A stretch of DNA of 64,000 nt from Climacium dendroides (lineage: Eukaryota; Streptophyta; Bryopsida; Hypnales; Climaciaceae). Made by a program: the position numbers and the translations under genes. The notes under the pieces were generated by a model that saw nothing but the letters and a program-made list of their open reading frames with translations, ran no database searches and was not told the origin of the DNA. Below are positions 1-12,348 of this stretch, one piece after another (the first letter of the stretch is position 1; each line of letters starts with the position of its first letter). The stretch is taken from the NCBI GenBank assembly GCA_950106755.1, contig OX467088.1, positions 19,328,001 to 19,392,000 on the forward strand, written 5' to 3'.

Positions 1-358
1 ATTACCAACAGAAACTCATCTAGTCATAAACTCGGTTAGCCTTCAATTAAAAAGTGGTGTAAGCATGACTTGTCATCTTTAAATGGAAATGAGACTTTCA
101 CTACAACCTCCTACTCTGAACATGCATACAAAATTCATAAGATATTCATACAAATGATAAGAATTTGATCTCGACAGATTTGGCTCTTGTACCCAAACAA
201 CTCTACACAACTCTACACATCCCCCAATAATCACTCCTACAAATGACAAAGAGCTCAAAAATACACAAATAGAACCCTCTATCTTATATCCTCGACAAGC
301 TGCAAATTTATACAGGGAACTAAAGACATATGTACATGATCACAGTGCTCAACGGGAT

Positions 359-1662
359 TCACTCACCACTTAAAAAGGTTGGAGCTGGACCAACTGTTTG
401 GCTGTAACTGAAGAGAGGCTCGAACTCATCTTCTTCATCATCATCGTCCACCTGGGCATCCACAATACAGGGCATACGATGAGAACAGCGAACCCTCGGG
501 GGTACTAACTTTCCATGCAGATAAGCTGCCAGTCAAACAGTGCAGCAGGTGCAAATGGTACAAAGCAAATCAACTCGCATCCATTATAGCAAAGAAAACA
601 AAGAAAATTCTATTTTTGCACCAATCAAGATTCTTGTTTTCTCCAGCTTGCCACTTCGATCTCTGCAATCTGAAGAGGCCCTAAGTTACGATAAGTGGTT
701 ATTTGAAAAAGGGAACTTCCTCTGTGAAACACCTCACTAATCATAGACCCTAATATGACCTACCACGGTAGATGACCTAGCATGAACCGTCTCCATGGCC
801 AATAAAATTTTCGCTTGAGCCCGCACCATCATACGGGGCGGAAAATAAGAGTCTACAATAAAGATTTTCGATTAAAGTCGCATCAAATTCACATGCGAAT
901 AAAAACAAAGGCTTAGGCGATAATCTCCTCCAACTAAACCCTAAATCTCGCATTCCAGGTATCGAACCGAAAACAGTACTTGAGAAGACCTAAACACGAA
1001 GCATAATTCGAATCCTACTTCCCAACAACATGATCCGCCCCAAAGGCTTAGGCGATCCGCCCTATAACATGATTTAGGGTTCACAACGCCAGTTAAGATA
1101 CCGACAGATCCTTCTAGACAGCCTTTCGTTCAAGAGACCAATCCTTTCAAGAGGTTCCCGACCTAAGTTTGACACCAGTTCCAACCACGAATTCCACTAA
1201 CCAGACATATGCTAAACCTCAAACCTTCAAACCCTCGAACTTCAAATCCACCCCATCGCGACATAAAATATTCCAGTTCCTCACAACAGATCCCAAAATC
1301 TACTTCTTACGACCGAGAAAAAGAAGTACCTCCCCACATTCAATCCACATACCACCAACCTTTTCCAAGGGTAAACCACATTCGCATGTAGTTTGCAAGC
1401 AATTCAAGAACCCAAAATCAATCCGAATTACTAGAAATGAGCCAAACAGTGCGACAAGCCAATGCTCATATTCAGTAAACTAAACACTAGAATAAACACA
1501 CCAAGCTAGCTCTCAATCCTAACAGCTCACTTATTCAAACTCCAAACCAACAAAAACACACATAAGCAAACTCCGTCACGCCTAAGCCCCCAATCCCCTT
1601 ACAGGATCGATACTTAATCGTTTCAAAGGGATGACCTCTTCTCCTCTAGCAGTGTTCGCCAT
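359..1662 (-). CDS. Candidate small acidic-tailed protein, two exons (unrecognised)
   Basis: Exons 1603..1662 and 359..508 on the minus strand join in frame (phase 0, GTAAGG donor, AAAG acceptor) to give 69 residues. The first exon starts at an ATG and reads MANTARGEEVIPLKRLSIDP. The second begins LVPPRVRCSHRMPCIVDAQ, then has an acidic run (DDDDEEDEFE) and ends at TGA. The coding-like residue pattern and acidic run suggest the last exon is real. Whether further exons lie in the 1.09 kb intron is unresolved; a longer start of the last exon (reading AYLHGK before LVPP) is possible with another upstream exon. I do not recognise the family and assign no function. The stretch 1-358 would be its 3' UTR and flank. 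Confidence 0.4.
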
Positions 1663-1996
1663 GGAAATCAATACCGACACTCGAAGAAAACTTGAAATGT
1701 GGGAGGGGAGAAGTGAACACGAGAAGCAGCAAGGAGGTTTGGCTTTGATGAAGCTCGTGGGGTGAAGCCGTGAAGGTGAAGCTTACAAGAGATTAGGTCG
1801 AAACGAAAGGGATGAATGCCTGACTGACCAGAATGATGCGGGTGGATGGTTCGCGCTGGCGTTTCATGATGAAATTGGTGGCAGGAGAGCGCCACAGTTG
1901 GGCAGCCGAATGTCAGTGTGCAGTACAATGGAGCGACGACGGAAGGACTCTGTGGAGATGATGAGCGAGGCGAGGAAGACGACGACTGTTCTAGGT

Positions 1997-2094
1997 GGAA
2001 TTCGTCCTGTGTGGACGGAAGTTGGGGACGGAGTTCGTCCTTCTGCGACGAAAGGTGTCGACGGAATTCGTCCTTCATGGACGGAATTGGGGAC
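1997..2094. repeat. 33-bp tandem repeat, three units
   Basis: Three consecutive units (1997-2029, 2030-2062, 2063-2094) share the pattern GGAaTTCGTCC..., ending in GGGGAC or TCGAC. The period is 33 bp, a multiple of three, so an open plus-strand frame reads an 11-residue repeat of the type GIRPxWTEVGD. It lies upstream of the small minus-strand gene, in its likely promoter or leader. No protein function is inferred. Confidence 0.7.
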
Positions 2095-2337
2095 AGAATT
2101 TAGCATTCCTTCCCCAATTAGAGTTGGGAAAAGTGGTTCAGGAGATGCTTAACAATATTAAGATTCATTTTATTTCCATACAGTTTTGTTCCCAAGCCCC
2201 CAACAACTCTAGAAAAAAATTCAAAAAGTTTGGCATCATAATTTATAATATTTTTTATTGGCCTTCACTATGAATAGGTATTAGAGGTAAAGCACCACAC
2301 TTAACTACATCCAAATAAGCAATCGAGAATTTTTACT

Positions 2338-3480
2338 ACTAATTATTCAATGGAGAATTTTTACTATTAATTATTTACTCAATTCCCTCATTGGATCTTA
2401 TTATAAGTTGAATATAACACTTTAGATTGACTTTAGATTTTTTTTCCCATAGATTTTTTGGATATTGTATAAATAAACTACACATGGATTTTCAAAGTCT
2501 TAAAAATAGTTGAATTTGAAAGTATTCCTAGACTCTCATCGATAGAGACAATACACTTTAAGCTAGAATGTGCTAGAGACAATACACTTTACGGTAGAAT
2601 TTTTAAAAAAAATTACAATTAGATGTACTTAACCAAATTAGTAGGGGCATATAATGGAGAGTTGAGCCTCAAATATAACACTCTCTTACAAACTTGAAGG
2701 ACATCATGAAACCTAGAAAATCTACAATTCTTTTAAAATGTGAATATTCCTTTTTCTTTTTCTAATTGTTGTGCATCATATGTCAATGAAAGTAACATAA
2801 GATGGATATTGAAAAATTCCAATAAATGTATGATAGAAATGTCATTTCAACTAGTTTGAGTCTTCAAAAGATTTGCCTCACATTCCAATAGTGAACTATA
2901 GGTATTATCAAACAAAAAAAAGTTGTACTAAGATAAAGTAAGTACAACAGTTTTTAATTTAATACTTGTATCCTACTTTCTAAAATAGTTTCAATGCACT
3001 AATTAAATGTCTCACCTAAATCTATGTACAAAAGTTACTCATTTAAAAATTGAGTTTTTATATTTCATCATCTAAATAGTTTTGGCCATTAGTTAGTGAA
3101 TTTTGGCTCCCATGGCAAAAGTGCATTGTTTGATGGAGAAGCTCACTAAATTCTAAGTCATTGAGATGCTTCAAATTTCATCAAATGTGAAAATCTTAAG
3201 TGTTAAAACTTTGTTCAATTTCTTATTTGGATGATTTCAAGTAAAATTATCATACTATAGACATTTCCAATAACTATGTAGTAATTACCAATATTTATCT
3301 GGCTCGTTATGTGGTTATAAATAAGAATGTGTAGGAATATAGATGAAATGTGGATATGATTGTTGATACAATGTTAATCATCTTTTACCTTCTGGTGATA
3401 ACTTGAATTAAAAATAGTATTTAAAACTCTGAACTTAAGAAAATAAGGATACTTGCTTGATTGAGGCCTTGGCACATTGA
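2338..3480. repeat. Outer, diverged left arm of the giant inverted repeat
   Basis: The reverse complement of this AT-rich stretch aligns by eye with 25174-26407, with many substitutions and indels. Shared blocks include the one around TTATTATAAGTTGAATATAA at left and its complement near 26340, and the block reading CATCCAAATAAGAAATTGAA near 25545. No gene is seen here. Its divergence contrasts with the apparently perfect inner arm that begins at 3481. Confidence 0.75.
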
Positions 3481-3653
3481 GCGACTATCCAGCCAGAAGA
3501 TTCTAATATCTACAAATACCGAAGATTTTCAAATGTAGCGGGCGGACTCCAAAGGTGCGAGAAGGCTCCCTTTCCGTCTCTTTTGCGAGGGAGCCTTGCT
3601 TCTCGCCGCTGCGTCGAAGCTCGCGGTCGCGCTGCCTCAGCAAGTCCGACACG

Positions 3654-4917
3654 ATGGTGACGCCTCTCGTCAAGCGCGATGTCATCAAGAAGCGCGTCAA
3701 GAAGTTCAAGCGCATGCAGTCGGACCGCAAAATTTGCGTCAAGGTCAATAAACAATCCATGCGCGCAATTGCCCTTGTTTCTTGAACACGAGCTTGTTTC
3801 TGCTGTTTCAGAACGATCTTCATTTTTCGTTTTCGGTGTTCCTGTCTGCCTTCCAATTCTCGTATTGATTAGGGTTGTGCTATTGCTTGTTTCGTGCTGT
3901 TTGGCCAGATTTGTCATTTAGGGCTAGAATTAGGGTTAGGGCGAGGGTTCTAACTTGGTGATGGTAATTGTTCTTTGGGTTCTCGGAGTTTTGCATCTGG
4001 GCTTTTGATTGTGTGGGAATTGAGACTTGGTAGTCGCGGTACCTGCAGCCTGTTGCTGTGGTGGGCGTGCTTTTAGTGTGGTTGTTTTAAGCATGAGGAT
4101 TTGGAATCTGATAGTGCGAGATGATGTGATTGTACGTGGCAGACGAACTGGAGGAGACCGAAGGGTATTGACTCGAGGGTTCGTCGTAAGTTCAAGGGTT
4201 GCACGTTGATGCCCAACATTGGTTACGGGTCGAACAAGAAGACGAGGCACGTGCTTCCCAGCGGTTTCGTGAAGTTTTTGGTCCACAATGTGAAGGATGT
4301 GGAGCTTCTGCTGATGCACAACAGGTGAGCAGTTCAATGTTTCTGTTGAAGTTTCTGCAGAGAGATGACCTGGAGGAAGCGGGTGTTGTCTGGGTTTTCT
4401 AGAGGGGTTCTTCTTATTGGATCAGCGAGGTTTGTGATGTAAGGCTGATGTGCAAGTGATGTGAAAAAGAATAGGGACATCATATATTCCCGCTAGGGAT
4501 GATGACGCATTCTGGGAATCTCTCTGATGCTATCAGTATTCCATGTTCTCTGTGAAGGATTTGTTTGTGGCGTGTGTACCACATCCGAGAACTATTTGAT
4601 GGATTTCTTATTTTTGTTATATCGACCTACCGCCGTTAGTCGTTGTCCCTATTTATTCTGCGCACTTTTCGTCATTGTCCACAGCTTTGCTTTTTGTGAG
4701 GGGGAGTGCCTTGTGCGTTAATTATCCAAGAGATTGCCTTTCTAACCTTGTAATTATGGTTGTTTTCTGCATTCAACGATGATGCAGGAAATACAGCGCT
4801 GAGATCGCACACAACGTGTCCACCTTGAAGAGGAAAGCTATCGTGGAGCGCGCAGCACAGTTGAACGTTGCGTTGACGAACGGCACTGCGCGTCTCCGCA
4901 GCCAAGAGGACGAATAG
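3654..4917 (+). CDS. RPL32: 60S ribosomal protein L32 (eL32), left-arm copy
   Basis: Exons 3654..3743, 4143..4324 and 4788..4917 join to 133 residues, the usual eL32 length. Family hallmarks are [17 protein letters not shown] near the N-terminus, [65 protein letters not shown] and the C-terminal ARLRSQEDE followed by TAG. eL32 is a structural protein of the large cytosolic ribosomal subunit. Exon 1 ends on an unusual donor (GTCAAT), while introns 2 and both acceptors look normal. The start ATG fits the family N-terminus; the frame is open further upstream without a better start. It converges with the alcohol dehydrogenase gene, whose stop is about 410 bp downstream. An identical copy lies in the right arm. 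Confidence 0.93.
3865..3950 (+). promoter_or_regulatory. Telo-box-like motifs in eL32 intron 1
   Basis: ATTAGGGTTG occurs near 3868 and TTAGGGTTAGGGCGAGGGTT near 3930, both inside the first intron. Telo boxes (AAACCCTA or its complement) are common in promoters and first introns of plant ribosomal protein genes. They fit a role in coordinated expression of translation genes, though the role is inferred. The same motifs recur in mirror orientation at about 24704-24789. They are too short and isolated to be telomeric DNA. Confidence 0.45.
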
Positions 4918-5326
4918 ATAACGATTTAGCTCATTTTTTGGTAGTTTTCTCATTGTACTTTATTGAGGTGGAAAGATACCACTTTATTATCTCAATGAGG
5001 AAGGCACATTGCTGCAAACGTTCCCAAATGGGTCGCTTTCTTCTGTATTTTACCAATGTGCTGTACTCTCGTGTTTGGAATGGAGCGCTTGGGATTCATC
5101 GGCATCCTTAAACTTTGCAGCTCACATTTTTTTGCTTAGATTACTCCCCGTGTAACTTGCAAGTTAAATTTGAATGTCAAATCGTGTACTGAAGTTGCGA
5201 GTTCCTAAAACCATGGGGTCGTTGTCAAGAGTTGGGGTTGCATATCTTTTAGTGCTGAATGCAGAGTTCTAATGTGGTGGCTTTTCAATTCGCAAGGACG
5301 AACCCCTGTATGACTTGAAATTTACA

Positions 5327-8300
5327 CTACGAGTTGTAGTCCATGATACAGCGCAAGCATTCTCCAGCATCCAAGAGCTGGACAGCTTTGTTAATTTCCG
5401 AGAATGGCAAAGTGTGCGTCACGTAGTGGTCCAGATTGATCACCTGTACAGGAGTTGAGGGAGGTAAGCACGACGTCAGTGCAATTCAAGGAGGCAGAAA
5501 GCAACACATGAGCGGAGTATTTAAAGTTCTGCAACGTACTCCGTCGATACACTTGTCGACCAGCTGAGGCAGGTGAGTTTTCGCTTTAAAGCCCCCGAAG
5601 AGTCCCGAGGTCCATGTCCTGCCCAACAGTAAGCTTTTTGGATGAAACGAAACGAGATGTCGGGAATCCACCAAGCCTAGGATCACTGCAACTCCACCAT
5701 CCTGGAAGGTAATCGAAGTCCAACACAACTTCAGTTCTGTTCACTCAACATGTGGGCCCTGGACCCAATTCCGAAGAACCACAGCATCGCTACAAAAAAT
5801 GTACCACGTTTTCGATTCTGACAAGAAATAAGCTACATTGCATAATAAGCTTTGAGAGTTTGAAACGATGCAAATCCATGGTTGGGACTAGAGACTCTTG
5901 GTGAAATTGATGTTTACCGGTCTGCTGCATTCCATGGCCTTGGAAATGATGTCAGGGTTGCCTGTACAGTCGAAACTGAAGTCCACACCTCCGTTGGTCA
6001 TTTCCCTGGTGACCTCTTCCAAGGGCTTCTCAACAGCGGTTGAGTTTAAGATGTCGGTGAGTCCAAACTCTTTGCCTGCTCACCATTTTTCTGTTTTCAG
6101 ACTTTAAGGAACAAGGTGGAAGAGCTGCGGCTTGTATCAGGGAAGAATGTGGAGTGTACCTTTTTCGAGCTTGCTTTCAAGTCGATCTATTCCGATGATG
6201 CGAGATGCCCCTGCTATCTTCGCTCCTTCAACCACCTGTGACCAAACACATCAAAGAACACGGTGCGCGTAAGCATTTCACCCCGAATATTTCCTCGCAA
6301 CATAACAGGGTAGTAGACTAAAATATCAGGAAGTTTTAAACAGCACCATCAAGAGAACCTGGTCGTGAATCATGATCACTGTAATTTCAAAGAGATATCC
6401 CCATAAATCATGGTGAGAACTTCCTCTTATGAAGCTGTTTTAAAGTTCCTGAAATAGTCTAGTTTCACTAAAACCCCAGTCAAAACATAACATTCTTGAT
6501 TTGTAGTAGCATGGCATTGTTTGGGTACGTCATCATCGAAGACTTATTATAGAAAAGTCATGCGAAATTGGAACAAACTGAGCATAATTAAAGAAAACGC
6601 ACTTTCCGATGCGAGACAGTAACTTATTGCCTTGAGGACCTCCCACTGGTTCAAATTGAGCTCAACTTTGCAAAACGAGGTATCAGAGATTCTTTTGAAA
6701 GGGTACTCCACAAGAGTTCTCTAGAATGTACGTTAAGATTGCACTCAGGCTTGAGATTCTTACAGCGAGTCCAATGGTGCCCAATCCGAACACGGCCACT
6801 GTGGAATTGGCTGTCACGTTGGCGATGTTCCAAGCGGATCCAAGTCCAGTTGAGACCCCACATCCCAGCAGACACACTTTCGACAGATCGGCCTTGGGGT
6901 TCACTTTGGCCACACTGGCTTCGTCCAGGACTGTGTACTGGCTGAACACGGAAGTGTTGAAGAAGTGCGAGATGGGCGTGCCGTCCTCCACGCGGGAGAA
7001 TCGGGACGTCTGGTCCGAGACCATGACGCCGCTGTCGAAGTGCTGCAGAAACACGTCGCAGATGTTGCTCTTGGATCCGCTGCGGCATCTCGGGCATTTC
7101 TGACAGTCCGACTGCCACACCGGGATCACCTTGTCGCCCGGCTTCAGGTTTGTTATGGCGCTCCCCACACTCTCCACAATACTTCACCTCACCAAAATCA
7201 CTCCCGGGTTTAGATTGTCTGTTTAATTTGCTCTTGTTGTCAAATGGAAGAGGATGCCAACGCAACCAAAGAAAGTGCTAGTTGGAAGCAGTGAGCAAAA
7301 GTTATGATGGATGTTTTAGATTGTATTCAATGAGTGAATTCCTTTTAGAAGGGTGGTGAGGAAGCTCCTCAAGAAAATTTATGAAGTGCATATTCAACCG
7401 CAAGACCATATCCGATTCTTGCAAAGTCGATTTCAGAATGGAAATACTCCACCATGGCGGCACTCACCCGGCTCCTTCATGGCCCATAATGCGCGGAAAG
7501 AGTTGACCCTGGTTCTGCTCAGACACCAACAAACTGCTATTGAAAAAAAATGCGAGCTTGCATCATAAATTCAGTCAACAATCAAACATCAGCATTATTT
7601 TTATTTTGTGATCCGTAATTGACGAATGTCAATTACCCGTTCTACACAAGGCATGTAAGTGTACGCAATAGGGTCCCCTTCCCAACTGCGGCCAGGTCAC
7701 TTGTACTGTGACATTTTTTTGGCTGAAATGTTATGCGTGCAGAGATAGGGGAAGCATTGGGGAAGATGACACAATTGGGAAAGACTCGCTTGGGTACGCC
7801 TATCTTACGAACACTCAGAATCTCTACAACTCGAAAAATTTAACCTAAAATCTTAGAAGAAAGGAACAAATCGTTATCGAATGCAAACTACGTAAAATCT
7901 GTTTGAGTGTTTGTTTCAGGTCATCTGTCAATAAAAACTTTCACAGCTTTTGCATATTTTATCTAAATAACAGGCTATTTAATGGGCTCTTCGGTGCGTT
8001 GAAATCCTCTTCCATTTTTTAACAAGAACATACAACATTCAATCCAATAATGGGAACCAAGCTTAGCATCCAAAATGAGGATTTCAAATTGCCCATATCC
8101 AATCACTTGATCATGTTGTATGATCTGTTAGGGGTAGCACTTGCTTTCTAAGTCTACAAGGCTTAGCTACCGGTAGTCACCCTACCCAAACATTTTATTC
8201 ATGTTGTTCCTAGAGTTAGAGTTACTCTTCCTTTTCCGTTTATTTCTGCATGATCTAAGTCAAGCGCACTGAACAATCGTTTCCAGTGGTGTTTCTGGGT

Positions 8301-9191
8301 GCAACGATTCTCGATGGGTGCACATTCCTTCTGTGCAAACACACTGTCTGGATTGCTACGTGAAATGTACACAATGCATTCATTTAAAAAGTGGGCGTTC
8401 TAAGTGCACATTCCTTTCGGTCGAACGCAACGCAACGCAACTTGTGAAGCAGGAAATGAAGGGACAAATATAATTGGAAGTACCTTGCCCTTCAAGTAGA
8501 AGAGATCACTCTGGCAAACAGCAGCGTACATCATCTTGACCCGGACCTCCGAAGGCCCAGGAGGCGCCACATGAATGTCCTCGAACGAAAGCGGCGCGTC
8601 CACCTCGTATGCAACAGCAGCTGCTTGCATGAAATTAAAAATTAAAAATTAAAAAGAAAAAACTTTTAAATCTTCAATGCCAGCACTTCAAATGGACCTA
8701 CGCTACCTGCACGTTATTGCGACCGATCTGGACATATCCTTTCCTACACAATGTATAGCTTCTATTCCTGGTTTGGGTACACCTATTTTCAACAATTCAA
8801 AAATTGATAGTTCCTTCATACGGTGTCCCAAAACTACCAGCTACGAGAATCTGGAATCCGCTTCTTCTTGAGTCCAGATTCAACAAAACCCTACATCATT
8901 ATACTTGGACAGTTAGTTTCATAATAAGGAACCATGTTCAAACTCGTATTCAGACGATTCTCAGTGCCGTCACCTTAGTTTCTCAAACTTGGGATGATCA
9001 TACTAAAGCTCAAGACAACTGTGACTACAAGACGTGGTGGCAGTTCCATTCCCATTTCTAGTACGAACTTTATTCTTCAATCACTGCAACAAATGGGACT
9101 AGAATGAATGAGTCAATTGAATTGAATTGGTACCCTTGCAAGTGATGACTTCGCCGGCAGTGCTCGCAAAGCCGTTAGCTTGATGCGCCAT
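5327..9191 (-). CDS. Zinc-dependent alcohol dehydrogenase (MDR family), left-arm copy
   Basis: Eight exons on the minus strand: 9134..9191, 8484..8620, 7468..7514, 6764..7181, 6160..6235, 5918..6075, 5540..5701 and 5327..5443, giving 390 residues. It is the exact mirror of 19463..23327, where the domain and residue details are given. Exon 1 (MAHQANGFASTAGEVITCK) is separated by a 513-bp intron and supplies the family N-terminus. The ATG within exon 2 (MQAAAVAYE) is only an apparent start, since splicing exon 1 to CTGCTGTT gives the family-like CKAAVAYE. The gene is convergent with eL32. Protein is predicted identical to the right-arm copy, so expression or essentiality cannot be told apart between them. 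Confidence 0.9.
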
Positions 9192-10144
9192 AGCTCAACA
9201 GAATATGATTGACGGACTGAAGTCAATTGAAAAATGGGAACTGATGAAACGTGCTAGCTGCGGATGCAACAACTGCGAAATCAGAGGACTTTGGAACTGC
9301 CTGGGGCTTTCTTGTGAAACGAACGGTGAGGGCGAGCATTTATGAATTCTGATTCAATAAGTCGTGACTGGCGGAACTGGTGAAACATGCGTGTCTCGGC
9401 TGCATTCAATCCATTATGAACTCATGTCTGTATGTCTGCTGGGATTATGGGACTGTAGCTAAGACTGAGACACTGCGACAGCTGTACGACGGTGGGGCTG
9501 CTAATAAATCTGTCGTCCCCGCAGTAAGTGCTAAGCTAATTAAGCACTTCACTCAGCTCGGATTTCAGCGCATTAAGTTTCTGACAATTGAGAGAGTCAG
9601 TGTACGAGTCCCCCCCGGAGAAATTCAGACAAACCCATCCATATAAGTTATGCGGATTTGTTTTATTATCACTACTAGCTACTAACAGTAGAATTCACGC
9701 CTTGGAAGGCATACCTTACATCAACGTTTGTAGCAAAGCTTCAGCATTTCCCAAACCTTGTTTTGTTTGGGAAATGAAGTGTCGAAACGGAAATTGGATG
9801 AGCCAGGGGACGTGATTATTCTAGGCATGTCACACACATGGGTCCTCCCAACAATCCCAAGAGCAGTACAGACAGTACTGCAGCACTGACAGCATCACGG
9901 GCCGTTTGCAAATCCTCCGAGACATGGCTTCGTCGTGTGCTTCAACATTGTGCGGACTGTCCACTCTCGTGGGCGGCTGTTGCTGGCAACGCGTGTTATA
10001 TGTGTGATTACTTGCCGTTGGAAGGTGCCACTTCACAACGCTCACCAGGCGTTAATGCGTTATCATCAAGACGTACGTCATGCCGTGGTCAGAGAATCCT
10101 GTGCGCCTTTGGCTAGTTGACCTCAGAGTTCGAATTTCTCACGA

Positions 10145-10224
10145 CCTCCTAAAATGTAGACTTTTTGTACATGTTGCTTTTTCATAGTCTTCATCGATGT
10201 ACAAACCTTGTACATTTTAGGAGG
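10145..10224. repeat. 80-bp foldback element
   Basis: The terminal inverted repeats CCTCCTAAAATGTA and TACATTTTAGGAGG are followed inward by further complementary TTTGTACAT/ATGTACAAA segments, so most of the 80 bp can form a hairpin. The size and structure resemble a minimal MITE. No target-site duplication was clear. The mirror copy is at 18430-18509. Confidence 0.6.
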
Positions 10225-10800
10225 AGGGCGATTTTTGAGCCCTATGTCATTTCTAACTTCAAAATTTTATAATTAATTAATTCCACAAAGCTCCAAATAA
10301 ATATGAAACGTCTTGGGTTAGATGGCAATTCCACTTGTCTTTTAAGGAAAACGTACTGGAAAATATATCAAGAAGCTTCGCCTCCTCAAACTTTCTTAGG
10401 TGGGCGAGTTATGGACTTGTTACCTTAGTTCTCTTTGCAGGGTTTGACAAATAATAGTGAGCAGATCCATTAAGGTAGACAAGCCTATTACCACTCCAAT
10501 TTGCAATCTAAATATCTTGGGTCAACTCCAAGAGGGGCACATATTTTTTTTCATTTTGAGAGGTGTGTGCTTGTTTCATGAATCAAACCCAAATGGGATT
10601 ATAATTTCTTGATTAAAATTATAATTTCTTTGAATTTCTAAAGTGGTGTGCCCAAAGCTTACAAAGTCACTCATAGAGAGGAGTCATAAACATCCCATGA
10701 ACAACCCATGAACAACCTTGTGTACTCACCAATAAATGATTGACATATTACCCCTTGTTAAAAAAAAAGAACCAATTTGAATGTTTTTTGGATGGAATTG

Positions 10801-10886
10801 GGGTCAAAAATAGGGGACGAAATTGGACAATGAATGGAATTGGGCTAGTCTACCTTAGTCCAATTTGGAGCTCTATTTTTGGATCC
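10801..10886. repeat. Imperfect inverted repeat of about 86 bp
   Basis: GGGTCAAAAATAGGGGACGA at the left end pairs imperfectly with the complement of TCTATTTTTGGATCC at the right end, with AATTGGA/TCCAATT inside. This is a plausible decayed MITE. The mirror copy is at 17768-17853. Confidence 0.4.
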
Positions 10887-11363
10887 AGTTTAATTATGTT
10901 GTATAATGTAAATTTTATCGTATTGAGTGTGCAATTAGAACTCAAAGTTTTTAAATTGGAGATGATAGGTTTGGAATTGGATTGGAAAGTCATTATTTAA
11001 TGGATTTATTGAACTTACCCATGTGACTTCTACACATAGCAAAAGGTTCATTCATTGTTTCTTTGTACAAAGAGGTGCTTGTGGCTTATCATTCAAGTAC
11101 GCCTAAGTAAGGAGGACATTAATATGAGCACTACCAAACTGTACATAGAGAGCCAAAAATAATTCAAATTTTTTCTCCCAAAGTAAATCACAATAAAAAA
11201 AAATATGAACTTTGAAAAGCTAATGTAGGATAAAAAAATTCATCAATTCACAAGCTATAAAGTGCATTGGAAAGATGGTGAAGTCCAAAATACAATATGA
11301 TAAGCTTACATTACAAAATGATAGTATCATACAATAATTTTGAAAAAAAAACATAATGCAATG

Positions 11364-12348
11364 TCTACCATCTAATGTAATACTACCTTTTACTCAAATA
11401 ATTCCTTGCATTTTGTCAAATATACCTCTAATGATGGTATGGAGTTGCTCTAAAGGTATTGGAATCTATATTGATTGAATAGTTTGCACCATTCCCTCTT
11501 TATTTCTTAGTCTACAACAATACTGCAATGAATCTTTGACAATCTTCCATATTTTCTCTATGGAGTTCAAGTCCAGAAAGTTTGAGGGTCAAATTAGTTA
11601 TGTCACACTACAAGCTATTTCCACTACAGTGGAAGGAACCTACAGTGGACTAAATACCATCTTCTACAAATGTCAACTGCTTAAAATAATTGTGCAAAAA
11701 TTACATCCAATTAATGTTCCCTCATAAACAAGAGTCACAAAACCACTTGTTGTCTTTCTCTATAATAACAAAAGGGCATTTATCAAAGCCACTAAAATGC
11801 ACCCTAAACCATCACCAAACTATAGTCAAACTTAAAAGATGGCACTATACAAATCCATGCATATCTTTCATATTATTTTTGCTACATTCTAATTTGCCTT
11901 GAATTCTTACCAATTTCAAATGGCAACTCATTTAACCAAATCACATTGCTCCAATCCTCAAAATTCCAACTTTTATGAATTGAGGTAAATGTAGACCTAT
12001 GTAGACTTTAGACTTGTCATTAAAATAGGATTTTTTGGGTGCAATGTAATTTTTGAAGCCCCTCTTATGATGGTTTGATACTTCCAATAATGGTTGTCTT
12101 CTATTGTTGATAACAAAACGTGACAACATCCAAGCATCACAATTAGACTTTTTTAATGCCTAATTCATTGATTTTTCAACAACCTCTACACTTCCACAGA
12201 CCTTCCAATTTGTCAAAACACAAAAAATGGGCAAGCATGGAACATTTAGGACTTCTCCAATGTCCTTGCATGTCATCCAACCCTTATGCATCTCTGTAGT
12301 ACAATTCTTTTTCTTAGTACTCAGCATTCTATACATCATGGTGTTCAA
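11364..12348 (-). pseudogene. Tc1-like (DD34E-type) transposase relic, left-arm copy
   Basis: Exact mirror of the relic at 16306-17290, where the motifs are described. It is read on the minus strand and is broken by stops and at least one frameshift. It sits inside the near-identical arm, so it was present before the arms were duplicated or last homogenised. Confidence 0.82.

Noticed and set aside
3925..3950. TTAGGG repeats as telomeric DNA
   Set aside because: Only two or three units inside an eL32 intron; better read as telo-box-type motifs.
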